DNA from: DATEZO01 sp035255485
GTDB lineage: Bacteria > Pseudomonadota > Gammaproteobacteria > Burkholderiales > Burkholderiaceae_D
Length of the DNA: 13,634 bases
Direction: 5' to 3'
NCBI GenBank assembly: GCA_035255485.1
Contig: DATEZO010000265.1
Span: forward strand, 1-13,634
A model generated the notes under the pieces. The model had not been told where the DNA came from. It did no database searches and saw only the letters and a program-made list of their open reading frames with translations. The translations under genes were made by a program, and so were the position numbers. This document shows positions 1 to 6,609 of this stretch, piece by piece. Numbering within the stretch: the stretch's first letter is position 1; each line of letters starts with the position of its first letter.

Positions 1-24
1 CCGCAAAAGCAGGAGGCGCGGCAT
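1..24 (-). CDS. possible 5' end of a gene cut by the left edge
   Basis: Reading leftward, an ATG at 24-22 opens eight codons (MPRLLLLR) before the window ends. It lies 7 nt after the TGA of the UbiD-family gene, a spacing typical of a co-transcribed next gene. No strong Shine-Dalgarno is visible; the upstream bases CAGGATCGG are weak. Eight residues cannot identify a family. The hydrophobic start ending in LLLLR is seen in histidine-phosphatase-type proteins (LLLLRHA...), but that is only a guess. A UbiX-like prenyltransferase, the expected UbiD partner, is not supported by these residues. It may be chance. Confidence 0.3.
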
Positions 25-31
25 CAGGATG

Positions 32-1471
32 TCAGGCCGATCCTGCCGCGCCGACAATGTCGTAGTCGCCCAGATCGACTTCCCTGAACTTGACCCGCGC
101 AAATCGCTCCTTCGGGGCGCCGTAAGGGATCAGCGCGTCCATGCCCATCTTGGTGACGGTACCGCCAGCGCCATCGGGGTTCGGGCTGACCATGGGGTTC
201 AGAATATGGCCTTCCTGGTCCGGCAGCAGAACCAGATCCCGATCCGGATTGAAGCGGGTCGTGATCGCCCAATCGACATCGACCGCGTCGCGCAGGTCGA
301 CATCGATATCGACCACAACCACGCGCTGCAGCGAGCGGAAGGCACGGAAGGTTTCACGCAGGACGTCCTTGCCAATGCCGGCGCGGGTATTGCGTACCTG
401 CACCACCGCCTCGTAGAAGCCGCAGCCGCCGTGCGGCAGGTACACTGCCACCACTTCGGGAATCACGCGTTTGACGGCATGGAAGATCGCTGCCTCGGCA
501 GTGAAGCCGACGGCATTCCACACTTCCATACCGGAGAGCACGGTGTTGAACACGGGCCGCTCGCGCCGCGTGATCGCGGTTACCCGCATCACCCAGCGCT
601 TGTCGCGCCCGCCGTAGTAGCCTGTCACTTCGCCAAACGGTGCTTCGAACTCGCGCACTCCCGGCAGAATCTCCGCCTCGATCACGAACTGTGCATCGGC
701 ATAGGCCGGGACATCGACCGTTTGCGCCCTGACAAAATCGATGCCGCGTCCGATCAGGTGATGCGCCACCGCGTTCTTGCCGTCCCCCAGGCGCGGCAGG
801 GTCGAGACGATCCAGGGCGCGAGTCCGATGCCGTTGTTGATGGTTACCGGCAACGGCTGGCCGCGCCGCTCCATGATCTCGACGTATTCACCGAGATGGC
901 GGCCGGCATCGATCAGGAAACTCAACCGGTCCTTGCCGGTCACCATCATGCGGTGGATCGAGATATTGGGTGCGCCGGTGAGCGGATTACGCGCCACCAC
1001 CAGCGAGGAATCGAGATAGCGGCCGCCATCCTTGAGCGCATGCAGCGGGATCGGCAGCCGCGCGAGGTCAACCTTGTCCTCTACCACCTGATTGGCTGGC
1101 GCATTTTTCAGCAGCCGGCCCGGCAGCGCGCTACCGTTCTTTTGCCAGGCCGCGACCGCCTGGGCGATCGCGAACGGGACCTGGGCGCCGGGCATGCCGA
1201 ACAATTCGCCGACCGTTTCGCGATTCCACAGCAGTCCGGTCAGTACCGGGAAGGCGCTGCCTGCGACGCGCTCGAACAGGACCGCTTCCCGCCCTTCGAA
1301 GCGCTTGGCAATCCCCGCCAGCTCGAAACGCGAGGCGACTTCGGAGCGGACCCGCACCAATCGGCCGCGCTGTTCCAGAAAAGCGATGCAGGCCTGCAGG
1401 TCAACCAGTCGTTTCGCTGCGCCACGCGGGACTTGCGCCGCCGTTCCGGTACGTTTTCCGGGTTGGATCAT
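32..1471 (-). CDS. UbiD family (prenyl-FMN dependent) decarboxylase
   Basis: Cytoplasmic enzyme of the UbiD superfamily, which reversibly decarboxylates aromatic or alpha,beta-unsaturated acids using prenylated FMN made by UbiX. The 479-residue product has the usual family length. The prFMN-site residues can be placed: Arg174 in NISIHRM, and Glu276 and Glu281 in EAPFGEVTGYYG. These match almost number for number the R/E/E catalytic set of fungal Fdc1 (173/277/282 as I recall them). The C-terminal NPDRDLVLLP and KMGMDALIPYG segments are also family-typical. ATG 1471 is chosen over a longer frame (to 1516) because GGGGAG lies 5 nt before it. Substrate is unknown; it may be UbiD itself or a catabolic aromatic or phenylacrylic decarboxylase. 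No ubiX is visible. It is divergent from the EamA gene. Confidence 0.9.
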   Translation of the reverse strand: MIQPGKRTGTAAQVPRGAAKRLVDLQACIAFLEQRGRLVRVRSEVASRFELAGIAKRFEGREAVLFERVAGSAFPVLTGLLWNRETVGELFGMPGAQVPFAIAQAVAAWQKNGSALPGRLLKNAPANQVVEDKVDLARLPIPLHALKDGGRYLDSSLVVARNPLTGAPNISIHRMMVTGKDRLSFLIDAGRHLGEYVEIMERRGQPLPVTINNGIGLAPWIVSTLPRLGDGKNAVAHHLIGRGIDFVRAQTVDVPAYADAQFVIEAEILPGVREFEAPFGEVTGYYGGRDKRWVMRVTAITRRERPVFNTVLSGMEVWNAVGFTAEAAIFHAVKRVIPEVVAVYLPHGGCGFYEAVVQVRNTRAGIGKDVLRETFRAFRSLQRVVVVDIDVDLRDAVDVDWAITTRFNPDRDLVLLPDQEGHILNPMVSPNPDGAGGTVTKMGMDALIPYGAPKERFARVKFREVDLGDYDIVGAAGSA

Positions 1472-1498
1472 CTTCACTCCCCTGCTGTGGTGATTGAT

Positions 1499-1527
1499 TT
1501 GTCGGGCGCCATGCAAGCAAATACACT
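1499..1527 (+). promoter_or_regulatory. candidate sigma-70 promoter for the EamA/aldolase pair
   Basis: TTGTCG (1499-1504) and TACACT (1522-1527) are separated by exactly 17 bp, each matching 4 of 6 consensus bases. The site lies in the divergent gap between the UbiD-family gene and the exporter gene, about 60 nt upstream of ATG 1587. It is pattern-based only. Confidence 0.35.
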
Positions 1528-1586
1528 AGCGGCATGCCTCGCTTCGATTATTCTGCGACAGATTACCCCTTTTGAAAAAAATTGCC

Positions 1587-2468
1587 ATGTCACGCCGTTC
1601 CGCCATCGCCCTTGTCCTGCTGTCCACCCTCGGTTTCGGCAGCATGGCGCTATTCGCCAAGTTCGCCTATGCGGCCGGCGTCACGCCGACGCTGCTGCTG
1701 GCGCTGCGCTTTACGCTGGCGGTTGCGGTCCTGGCGCCACTGGTATGGATCAAGCGGATTCCCTTGCCGCGCGGCCGGGCGCTGGGCGGCTTTGCGCTGA
1801 TGGGGGCACTGTACACCGCGCAGTCGCAAAGCTATTTCACGGCGCTGATGTACGCCAGCACCGGCCTGGTGGCCTTGCTGCTGTATATCTATCCGGTGCT
1901 CGTGACGCTGCTGGCGCTCCTGCTCGGCTGGGAAAAGCCGGACCGGCGCACGCTGCTCCTGATGGCGATGGCCATCGCCGGCATTGCCATCACGCTCGGC
2001 GGCAACATGCACGGCCAGCCGCTCGGCATCGCGCTCGGCCTGCTGGCGGCGGCGGTATATGCCGTGTATATCCTGCTCGGCAACCGGCTGACGCAGCACT
2101 TCCATCCGCTGGCGGCGACACTGGTGATCCTGGCCGGCGGCGCGCTCGGCAATGGCGCACTGGCGATTGCAGGCGGCATCCAGTGGCCGCACGGGGTAAG
2201 CGCATGGCTGGCGATTGTCGCGATCGCGGTATTTTCAACCGTCATGGCGATTGCCGCATTCCTGGCCGGCATCAAGCACATCGGCGCAGCGCAGGCGTCG
2301 ATCATTTCGACGCTGGAGCCGGTCATTACGCTTGGCCTCGGGGTTGCCTTGCTGGATGAATCGGTCAACGCCAGCCAGCTGGCAGGCGGTGCACTGGTAT
2401 TGACGGCGGTGATCTTGCTGGCGCGCAAGCCGGCGCACGCAGTAGCGCAATCCACTTCGCAGGCTTGA
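1587..2468 (+). CDS. EamA/DMT family inner-membrane transporter
   Basis: Inner-membrane permease of the drug/metabolite transporter superfamily (EamA, RhaT/YdcZ-like), probably an exporter of a small metabolite or amino acid. The 293 residues form two homologous five-helix halves, about 5-138 and 146-280. The repeat-end signatures are typical: ALMYASTGLVALLLYIYPVL (86-105) in the first half and AAQASIISTLEPVITLGLG (234-252) in the second. ATG 1587 (MSRRSAIA...) is taken. A TTG at 1572 would add five residues (MKKIA); neither has a clear Shine-Dalgarno. The threonine aldolase follows 49 nt after the stop and is probably co-transcribed. An amino-acid substrate such as threonine would fit that partner but is inference. 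Confidence 0.88.
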   Translation: MSRRSAIALVLLSTLGFGSMALFAKFAYAAGVTPTLLLALRFTLAVAVLAPLVWIKRIPLPRGRALGGFALMGALYTAQSQSYFTALMYASTGLVALLLYIYPVLVTLLALLLGWEKPDRRTLLLMAMAIAGIAITLGGNMHGQPLGIALGLLAAAVYAVYILLGNRLTQHFHPLAATLVILAGGALGNGALAIAGGIQWPHGVSAWLAIVAIAVFSTVMAIAAFLAGIKHIGAAQASIISTLEPVITLGLGVALLDESVNASQLAGGALVLTAVILLARKPAHAVAQSTSQA

Positions 2469-2521
2469 TGAAAAAAACCGATAATTACCGCTTTCCCCCT
2501 TCATGCACAGGTGCCCCATGA
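2468..2521 (+). CDS. possible 17-codon bridging (coupling) ORF
   Basis: The EamA stop TGA (2466-2468) shares its A with an ATG (2468-2470). That ATG opens a 17-codon frame (MKKTDNYRFPPSCTGAP), whose TGA (2519-2521) overlaps the aldolase ATG (2518-2520) as ATGA. AGG at 2461-2463 lies 4 nt before the first ATG. The aldolase has only a weak Shine-Dalgarno, so ribosomes passing through this frame could couple exporter and aldolase translation. The peptide resembles no family I know. Both overlaps could be chance, and the frame is very short. Confidence 0.22.
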   Translation: MKKTDNYRFPPSCTGAP

Positions 2522-3597
2522 GCGACTTTCGCAGCGATACCGTGACCCGGCCGACCACGGCCATGCGCGAGGCGATGCTGCAGGCGCCGCTGGGCGATGA
2601 TGTGTTCGGCGACGACCCGAGCGTCAATCACCTGCAGGAGATGGCGGCCGGCATGCTCGGCTTCGAGGCGGCGCTGTTTGCACCGAGCGGCACGCAGGCC
2701 AATCTGATCGCATTGATGACGCACTGCCAGCGCGGCGAAGAAGCCATCGTCGGCCAGCAATGGCATACCTACCGCTGGGAAGCCGGCGGCATGGCGGTGC
2801 TCGGCTCGATCCAGCCGCAACCGCTGGAGCACCAGCCGGACGGCACGATCGCGCTGGCCGACATCGAGGCGGCGATCAAGCCGGACGATCCGCATTTCGC
2901 GCGCACCCGGCTGGTGGCGATGGAAAACACGACCGGCGGCAAGGTCTTGCCGCTGGCGTACATGCGCGACGTGCAGCAGCTGGCCGAACGGCGCGGGCTG
3001 CGCAGCCACATCGACGGCGCGCGCATCTTCAATGCCGCCGTCGCGCTGGCGCAGGAAAAGGGCGGCGATCCGCTGCCGATGGCGCGGGAACTGTGCCGCG
3101 GCTACGATTCGATATCGGTCTGCCTGTCCAAGGGCCTGGGCGCGCCGGTCGGCTCGCTGCTGCTGGGTTCCGCCGCCTTCATTGCACAGGCGCGGCGCGC
3201 CCGCAAGATGCTGGGCGGCGGCATGCGCCAGGCCGGCATGCTGGCGGCGGCCGGCGCGTACGCGCTGCAGCATCATGTGCATCGGCTGGCTGACGATCAT
3301 GCCCACGCGGCGCTGCTGGCGGCGGGCCTGCAAGAGGCGGTTGCCGCGCATCCGCAGCTGGCGCGGGATACGGTGGTGCATGCGGCGCACACCAACATGG
3401 TATTCATGGATATGGCGGCAGACATCGCCGATCGGTTCGTGCAGCATCTGGCGGCCGGCGACATCCAGGTGACCAGCGGCTATTACCGTACCCGGGAGCG
3501 CGCCGTCAAACGCCTGCGCTGGGTCACCCATCTCGATGTGGACCGCGGCGATATAGCGCATGCGCTGCAGGCAATCGAGGCTTTCCGGCACCCGTGA
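2518..3597 (+). CDS. ltaE: low-specificity L-threonine aldolase
   Basis: Cytoplasmic PLP enzyme of fold type I that cleaves L-threonine or L-allo-threonine to glycine and acetaldehyde. The 359-residue product opens with the family hallmark DFRSDTVTRPT (3-13). It then has GDDVFGDDPSVNHLQ (26-40), the cofactor-phosphate loop APSGTQANL (55-63), HIDGARIFNA (164-173, Asp166 facing the pyridine nitrogen), and the Schiff-base lysine Lys205 in SVCLSKGLGAPVGS. ATG 2518 is preferred to ATG 2503 because homologues begin MxDFRSDT; the ribosome site (CAGGTG) is weak. It follows the EamA exporter and is probably in one transcript with it. It converges on the AI-2E family gene, with 22 nt between the two stops. 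Confidence 0.93.
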   Translation: MSDFRSDTVTRPTTAMREAMLQAPLGDDVFGDDPSVNHLQEMAAGMLGFEAALFAPSGTQANLIALMTHCQRGEEAIVGQQWHTYRWEAGGMAVLGSIQPQPLEHQPDGTIALADIEAAIKPDDPHFARTRLVAMENTTGGKVLPLAYMRDVQQLAERRGLRSHIDGARIFNAAVALAQEKGGDPLPMARELCRGYDSISVCLSKGLGAPVGSLLLGSAAFIAQARRARKMLGGGMRQAGMLAAAGAYALQHHVHRLADDHAHAALLAAGLQEAVAAHPQLARDTVVHAAHTNMVFMDMAADIADRFVQHLAAGDIQVTSGYYRTRERAVKRLRWVTHLDVDRGDIAHALQAIEAFRHP

Positions 3598-3606
3598 GAC
3601 CGTCGT

Positions 3607-3639
3607 CGCAAGCGCGCCATCAATCCTCTGGCGCTTGCG
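3607..3639. repeat. inverted repeat at the convergent gene ends
   Basis: CGCAAGCGC (3607-3615) and GCGCTTGCG (3631-3639) form a perfect 9-bp stem around a 15-nt loop. An alternative register pairs GCGCCA (3614-3619) with TGGCGC (3629-3634). It lies between the aldolase stop and the end of the AI-2E-family gene, whose last codons and stop fall inside it. No T-run follows on either strand, so it is at best a weak bidirectional terminator or an mRNA 3'-end stabiliser. Confidence 0.45.
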
Positions 3640-4678
3640 GCGTGGACGTAAACAAGTCCCACACGGCGATGAACAATGCCGCGATGGCCGGCCCGATGAC
3701 GAAGCCGTTCAGGCCGAACACGGCCATGCCGCCCAGGGTGGAAACCAGCACCACGTAATCCGGCATCTGCGTATCCTTGCCCACCAGGAGCGGGCGCAGG
3801 ATGTTGTCGACCAGGCCGATCACCAGCACGCCAAAGACAATCAGGGTCACGCCCTGCCAGACTGCACCGGTGAGCAGGAAATAGATCGCCACCGGCGCCC
3901 ACACCAGCGCTGCGCCGATCGCCGGCAGCAGCGACAGAAAGGCCATCAGGACGCCCCACAGCAGCGACGCCTGGATGCCGAGAAACCAGAACATCATGCC
4001 GCCCAGCGCACCCTGGGTTGCGGCGACGGCGATATTGCCCTTGACCGTGGCGCGGATGACAGTGGTGAACTTGCCGGACAGATGCCGCTTGTACTCCATG
4101 CTGAGCGGAATCGCCTGCCGGATCCGGCCGGCCAGGGTGGCACCGTCGCGCAGCAGGAAAAACAGCAGATACAGCATCAGGCCAAAGCTGATGATGAACT
4201 GAAATGTGTTCTGCCCGATATTGAGCGCCTGCGCCGCGATGAACTGGCTGCCCTGCACCACGCCGTTTGACAGCTTCTGCTGCAGCGCCGGGATGTCGGC
4301 CAGTCCGAAACGGTCCAGCAGGCTGGCGATCCAGGGCGGCAAGGCGGCGATCACCTGCTGGAAGTACACGCCGAAATTCAATTCGCCGCTGCGGATTTTC
4401 TGATAGACGATGGCGCCTTGCTGAACCAGTGAAATCGACAGCAGCGTGAGCGGCAGGATCACGATCACCAGGCACAACAGCAGCGTCGCGGAGGCCGCCA
4501 GATTACGGCGCTGCGGCATGGCTGCAAGGAATCGGCGATAAAGCGGCGTAAACAGGATGGCCAGTACCGCCCCCCAGAATACCGTGCCGTAAAACGGCAG
4601 GAGCAGCCAGCCGAAAGCGATCGAGACCGTCAGCAACAGCAGCAGGAATGTCTTTTGTTGCAGTTCGGGATGGTTCAT
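3620..4678 (-). CDS. AI-2E family transporter (PerM/TqsA-like)
   Basis: Polytopic inner-membrane protein of the AI-2E transporter family (formerly UPF0118/PerM). Characterised members include the autoinducer-2 exporter TqsA and Na+/H+ antiporters, so the name does not fix the substrate. The 352 residues show hydrophobic segments near 10-30, 33-47, 60-84, 158-177, 223-268, 275-293 and 308-343. A long amphipathic soluble stretch (85-150) between the third and fourth segments is typical of the family. The signatures DNILRPLLVG (291-300) and GLNGFVIGPAIAALF (322-336) are clear. ATG 4678 is the only plausible start, and no Shine-Dalgarno is seen. A 201-nt AT-richer gap separates it from the upstream acetyltransferase gene, so it may have its own promoter. 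Confidence 0.9.
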   Translation of the reverse strand: MNHPELQQKTFLLLLLTVSIAFGWLLLPFYGTVFWGAVLAILFTPLYRRFLAAMPQRRNLAASATLLLCLVIVILPLTLLSISLVQQGAIVYQKIRSGELNFGVYFQQVIAALPPWIASLLDRFGLADIPALQQKLSNGVVQGSQFIAAQALNIGQNTFQFIISFGLMLYLLFFLLRDGATLAGRIRQAIPLSMEYKRHLSGKFTTVIRATVKGNIAVAATQGALGGMMFWFLGIQASLLWGVLMAFLSLLPAIGAALVWAPVAIYFLLTGAVWQGVTLIVFGVLVIGLVDNILRPLLVGKDTQMPDYVVLVSTLGGMAVFGLNGFVIGPAIAALFIAVWDLFTSTPQAPED

Positions 4679-4879
4679 GGGGTATGGTCGTCGAAGGCAA
4701 TTACGCGATACTACGCGAATCCGGTCTGCTAGCGGAATGGCATTGGTTCGTCGATTTTCAGTCAGTATTGCATGCCATATATACTCATTCCTGTATTTTT
4801 TGAAAGCCTATGTTTTATTGCGCATATCGATATGTTTTAAGTCATACTCCCTGTTTTTAGCGCCAAAATCGAATGTCTT
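4679..4879. other. AT-richer gap between minus-strand genes
   Basis: About 200 nt separate the end of the acetyltransferase gene from the start of the AI-2E-family gene, both on the minus strand. The stretch 4770-4870 is clearly AT-rich (runs such as CATATATAC and TATTTTTTGAAAG) against GC-rich coding DNA. It most likely carries the transporter promoter, for example a TATATA-like element near 4776-4784 read leftward. I could not assign a convincing -35/-10 pair, terminator hairpin or conserved small reading frame. Confidence 0.4.
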
Positions 4880-6025
4880 TCATCGCGCGCGCCTGCGGCG
4901 ACGCAGCGCGCGCACCGCTTTTATCGCCGCTTGCGTCAGCCGGCTGTTGCGGCGCGCGGGCGCCAGCAGCCACAGACTTGCCTGGCGCTTGTATCCCTTG
5001 AACGCTGCCTTGGCGACATCGCGCGCATGCAGGACCAGCTGCAGTGGCGAGCGATAGAGGGTCAGCGTATCGAAATCCTGCTGCACTCCCATCAACCGGT
5101 ACTTGTATTCCTCGCGCCCCCACAGGAAATGATATTCCTTGCCGCCGCGCGCAATGCATTCGCAGATGGTCAGATAACAGCACAGGGTGCCCATGCCGTA
5201 ATCGTTGTAGCGCGGATCGTGCGCAATCACGTACAAGAAAAAATTGTCGCCGACACGGTATAAAATCGCGCCGGCGCATGGCTGGCCGTCGATCGATGCC
5301 ACGCCCAGCATGCCGGTGGTGCGCGCCAGCCGCAGCAGGCGCGCAGCTTCCTTTTCGCCGAAGCCGTGGGTCTTGTCCTTGCTTTCGATCCTGACCCGGC
5401 TGAACCGGATGATGTCATCAAACTGCCGCTCGTCGATCTGCTCTCCTTCCTGGACCGTATAGGCAAAGGAAGGGAAATCGCGCTTGATCCGGTTGCGGTA
5501 ATGGTTGATGTTCTGGCGCGTGGAGCGCCCCAGGCTCGCCAGATAATCCTCGGCCCGGGCCGGCAGCGACAATACGATGTCTTCATTGCAGTTCACGCGC
5601 CGGTGCGGAAAGGCGAGCGTGCGGATCGCCGTCCTGACCGGGCCGAAGCGGATGACGCCAACCTCCGGATAAGCGGTGAAAACATGGCGCGCAAAGCGGT
5701 TGGCTTCCGGCTCGTCGAGCTTGATAAATTCATTCAGCACCGCCACCTGGCGGCGCTCGCGCCGGAACAGGAAAACCGTCACGATCGCGCCTTTGTCACG
5801 CACGACATACGTGCTGACATTGTCGAGCGCGGCATCGATCCTGAATTTTTCCAGCGACGAAAAAATGCTGGCGTACAGCCGGATCAGCTCCGCTTCGACC
5901 AGGGCCGGAATGGCGTTTTCAAAGAACGCAACCGTAATGCCCTCAGCCTCTTCTTGCGCCGAAGGCAGCGGCATCGAAGTGGCGCCGGAGAGCGCGACAG
6001 GCGGAAGATCGGACGGGCTATCCAT
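4880..6025 (-). CDS. CelD/BcsL-like GNAT acetyltransferase (FemAB-type fold)
   Basis: Predicted cytoplasmic acyl- or aminoacyl-transferase of the Acetyltransf_6 (CelD/BcsL, FemAB-like) group. Members act in exopolysaccharide, cellulose or peptidoglycan-bridge formation. The 381-residue product has a variable first GNAT-like half. The hinge motif typical of the group, SLGRSTRQNINHYRNRI, is followed by the catalytic half, with DGQPCAGAILYRVGD and the C-terminal signature EYHFLWGREEYKYRLMG. The protein ends in a strongly basic tail (RALRRRRRAR), perhaps touching membrane or an acidic polymer. ATG 6025 is chosen over ATG 6043 because AAGGAG lies 6 nt before it. It is the last gene of a VirK-thioredoxin-acetyltransferase operon, starting 18 nt after the thioredoxin stop. 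Substrate is unknown. Confidence 0.82.
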   Translation of the reverse strand: MDSPSDLPPVALSGATSMPLPSAQEEAEGITVAFFENAIPALVEAELIRLYASIFSSLEKFRIDAALDNVSTYVVRDKGAIVTVFLFRRERRQVAVLNEFIKLDEPEANRFARHVFTAYPEVGVIRFGPVRTAIRTLAFPHRRVNCNEDIVLSLPARAEDYLASLGRSTRQNINHYRNRIKRDFPSFAYTVQEGEQIDERQFDDIIRFSRVRIESKDKTHGFGEKEAARLLRLARTTGMLGVASIDGQPCAGAILYRVGDNFFLYVIAHDPRYNDYGMGTLCCYLTICECIARGGKEYHFLWGREEYKYRLMGVQQDFDTLTLYRSPLQLVLHARDVAKAAFKGYKRQASLWLLAPARRNSRLTQAAIKAVRALRRRRRAR

Positions 6026-6043
6026 ACCGGGCTCCTTGCGCAT

Positions 6044-6586
6044 TTACCGACGTGCGGCGCGGCCGCCATCCTGCGCCTGCAAGGCCCGACGCGCCCTGGA
6101 CCGGCGGCGCATGAACATGACGCCGCCCGCCATCGCCAGCACGACGCCGCATGCGGCCGCCAGTGCCAGCGCGATCTTGAGAGGCCGGCGCCATGGCGAG
6201 GTCAATCGTTCCAGCGGCCCGGAATACAGCAGCCGCTGATCGGGCGCGAGAATTACTGCGGCGGGAATACCCTTCCGGGTCGGATTGCCATAGGCGCGCA
6301 CCAGGTCGATATTCCTGTCGAAATTGCCGACATCGACTTTCACGATCACGAATGCGCTGTCATCGAGGGCCGTGCGTTTTTCGCGCATCGCCTGATCCAG
6401 CCGCCGGCAGTCGGGACACCAGTTGGCGCCGAACACGACCAGCACCTTTTTATGGTCATCCCGTGCCTGTACCAGCGCATGGCTCAGTTGCGCTCCGGCA
6501 TTGGCGGTTTCATCGTAGGGCAGGGCAGCCGCCATGACGCCGCCTGCCCACCACAGGCAGAGCAGGAAAAACCACTGTTTTTTCAT
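6044..6586 (-). CDS. periplasmic thioredoxin-family protein with C-terminal membrane anchor
   Basis: Predicted exported thiol-disulfide protein of 180 residues. MKKQWFFLLCLWWAGGVMAA is a signal-peptide-like N-terminus with cleavage expected near residue 20. The thioredoxin fold follows: VLVVFGANWCPDCRRLD carries the redox pair Cys57/Cys60 (WCPDC), and KGIPAAVIL holds the cis-proline (Pro108). A second hydrophobic segment (about 136-159) and a basic tail (MRRRSRARR...) follow, so the catalytic domain should face the periplasm on a C-terminal anchor. ATG 6586 is chosen because it begins the signal peptide. ATG 6604 (MTGGHT extension) is possible, and the longer frame to 6808 overlaps the upstream gene and is rejected. 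It is the middle gene of the operon, 23 nt after the VirK/YbjX stop. Partner and substrate are unknown. Confidence 0.85.
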   Translation of the reverse strand: MKKQWFFLLCLWWAGGVMAAALPYDETANAGAQLSHALVQARDDHKKVLVVFGANWCPDCRRLDQAMREKRTALDDSAFVIVKVDVGNFDRNIDLVRAYGNPTRKGIPAAVILAPDQRLLYSGPLERLTSPWRRPLKIALALAAACGVVLAMAGGVMFMRRRSRARRALQAQDGGRAARR

Positions 6587-6609
6587 TGTATGCCCGCCAG
6601 TCATGATGG

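Noticed and set aside
29..2359. 776-codon plus-strand open frame
   Set aside because: It runs antisense through the UbiD-family gene and then out of frame through the EamA gene. Its product has no family likeness and is rich in His/Arg/Ala, as expected from a reverse frame in GC-rich coding DNA.
2485..4475. Long minus-strand frames opposite threonine aldolase and in a second frame of the AI-2E-family gene
   Set aside because: Both overlap well-identified genes in another frame and have low-complexity, His/Arg/Gly-rich products.
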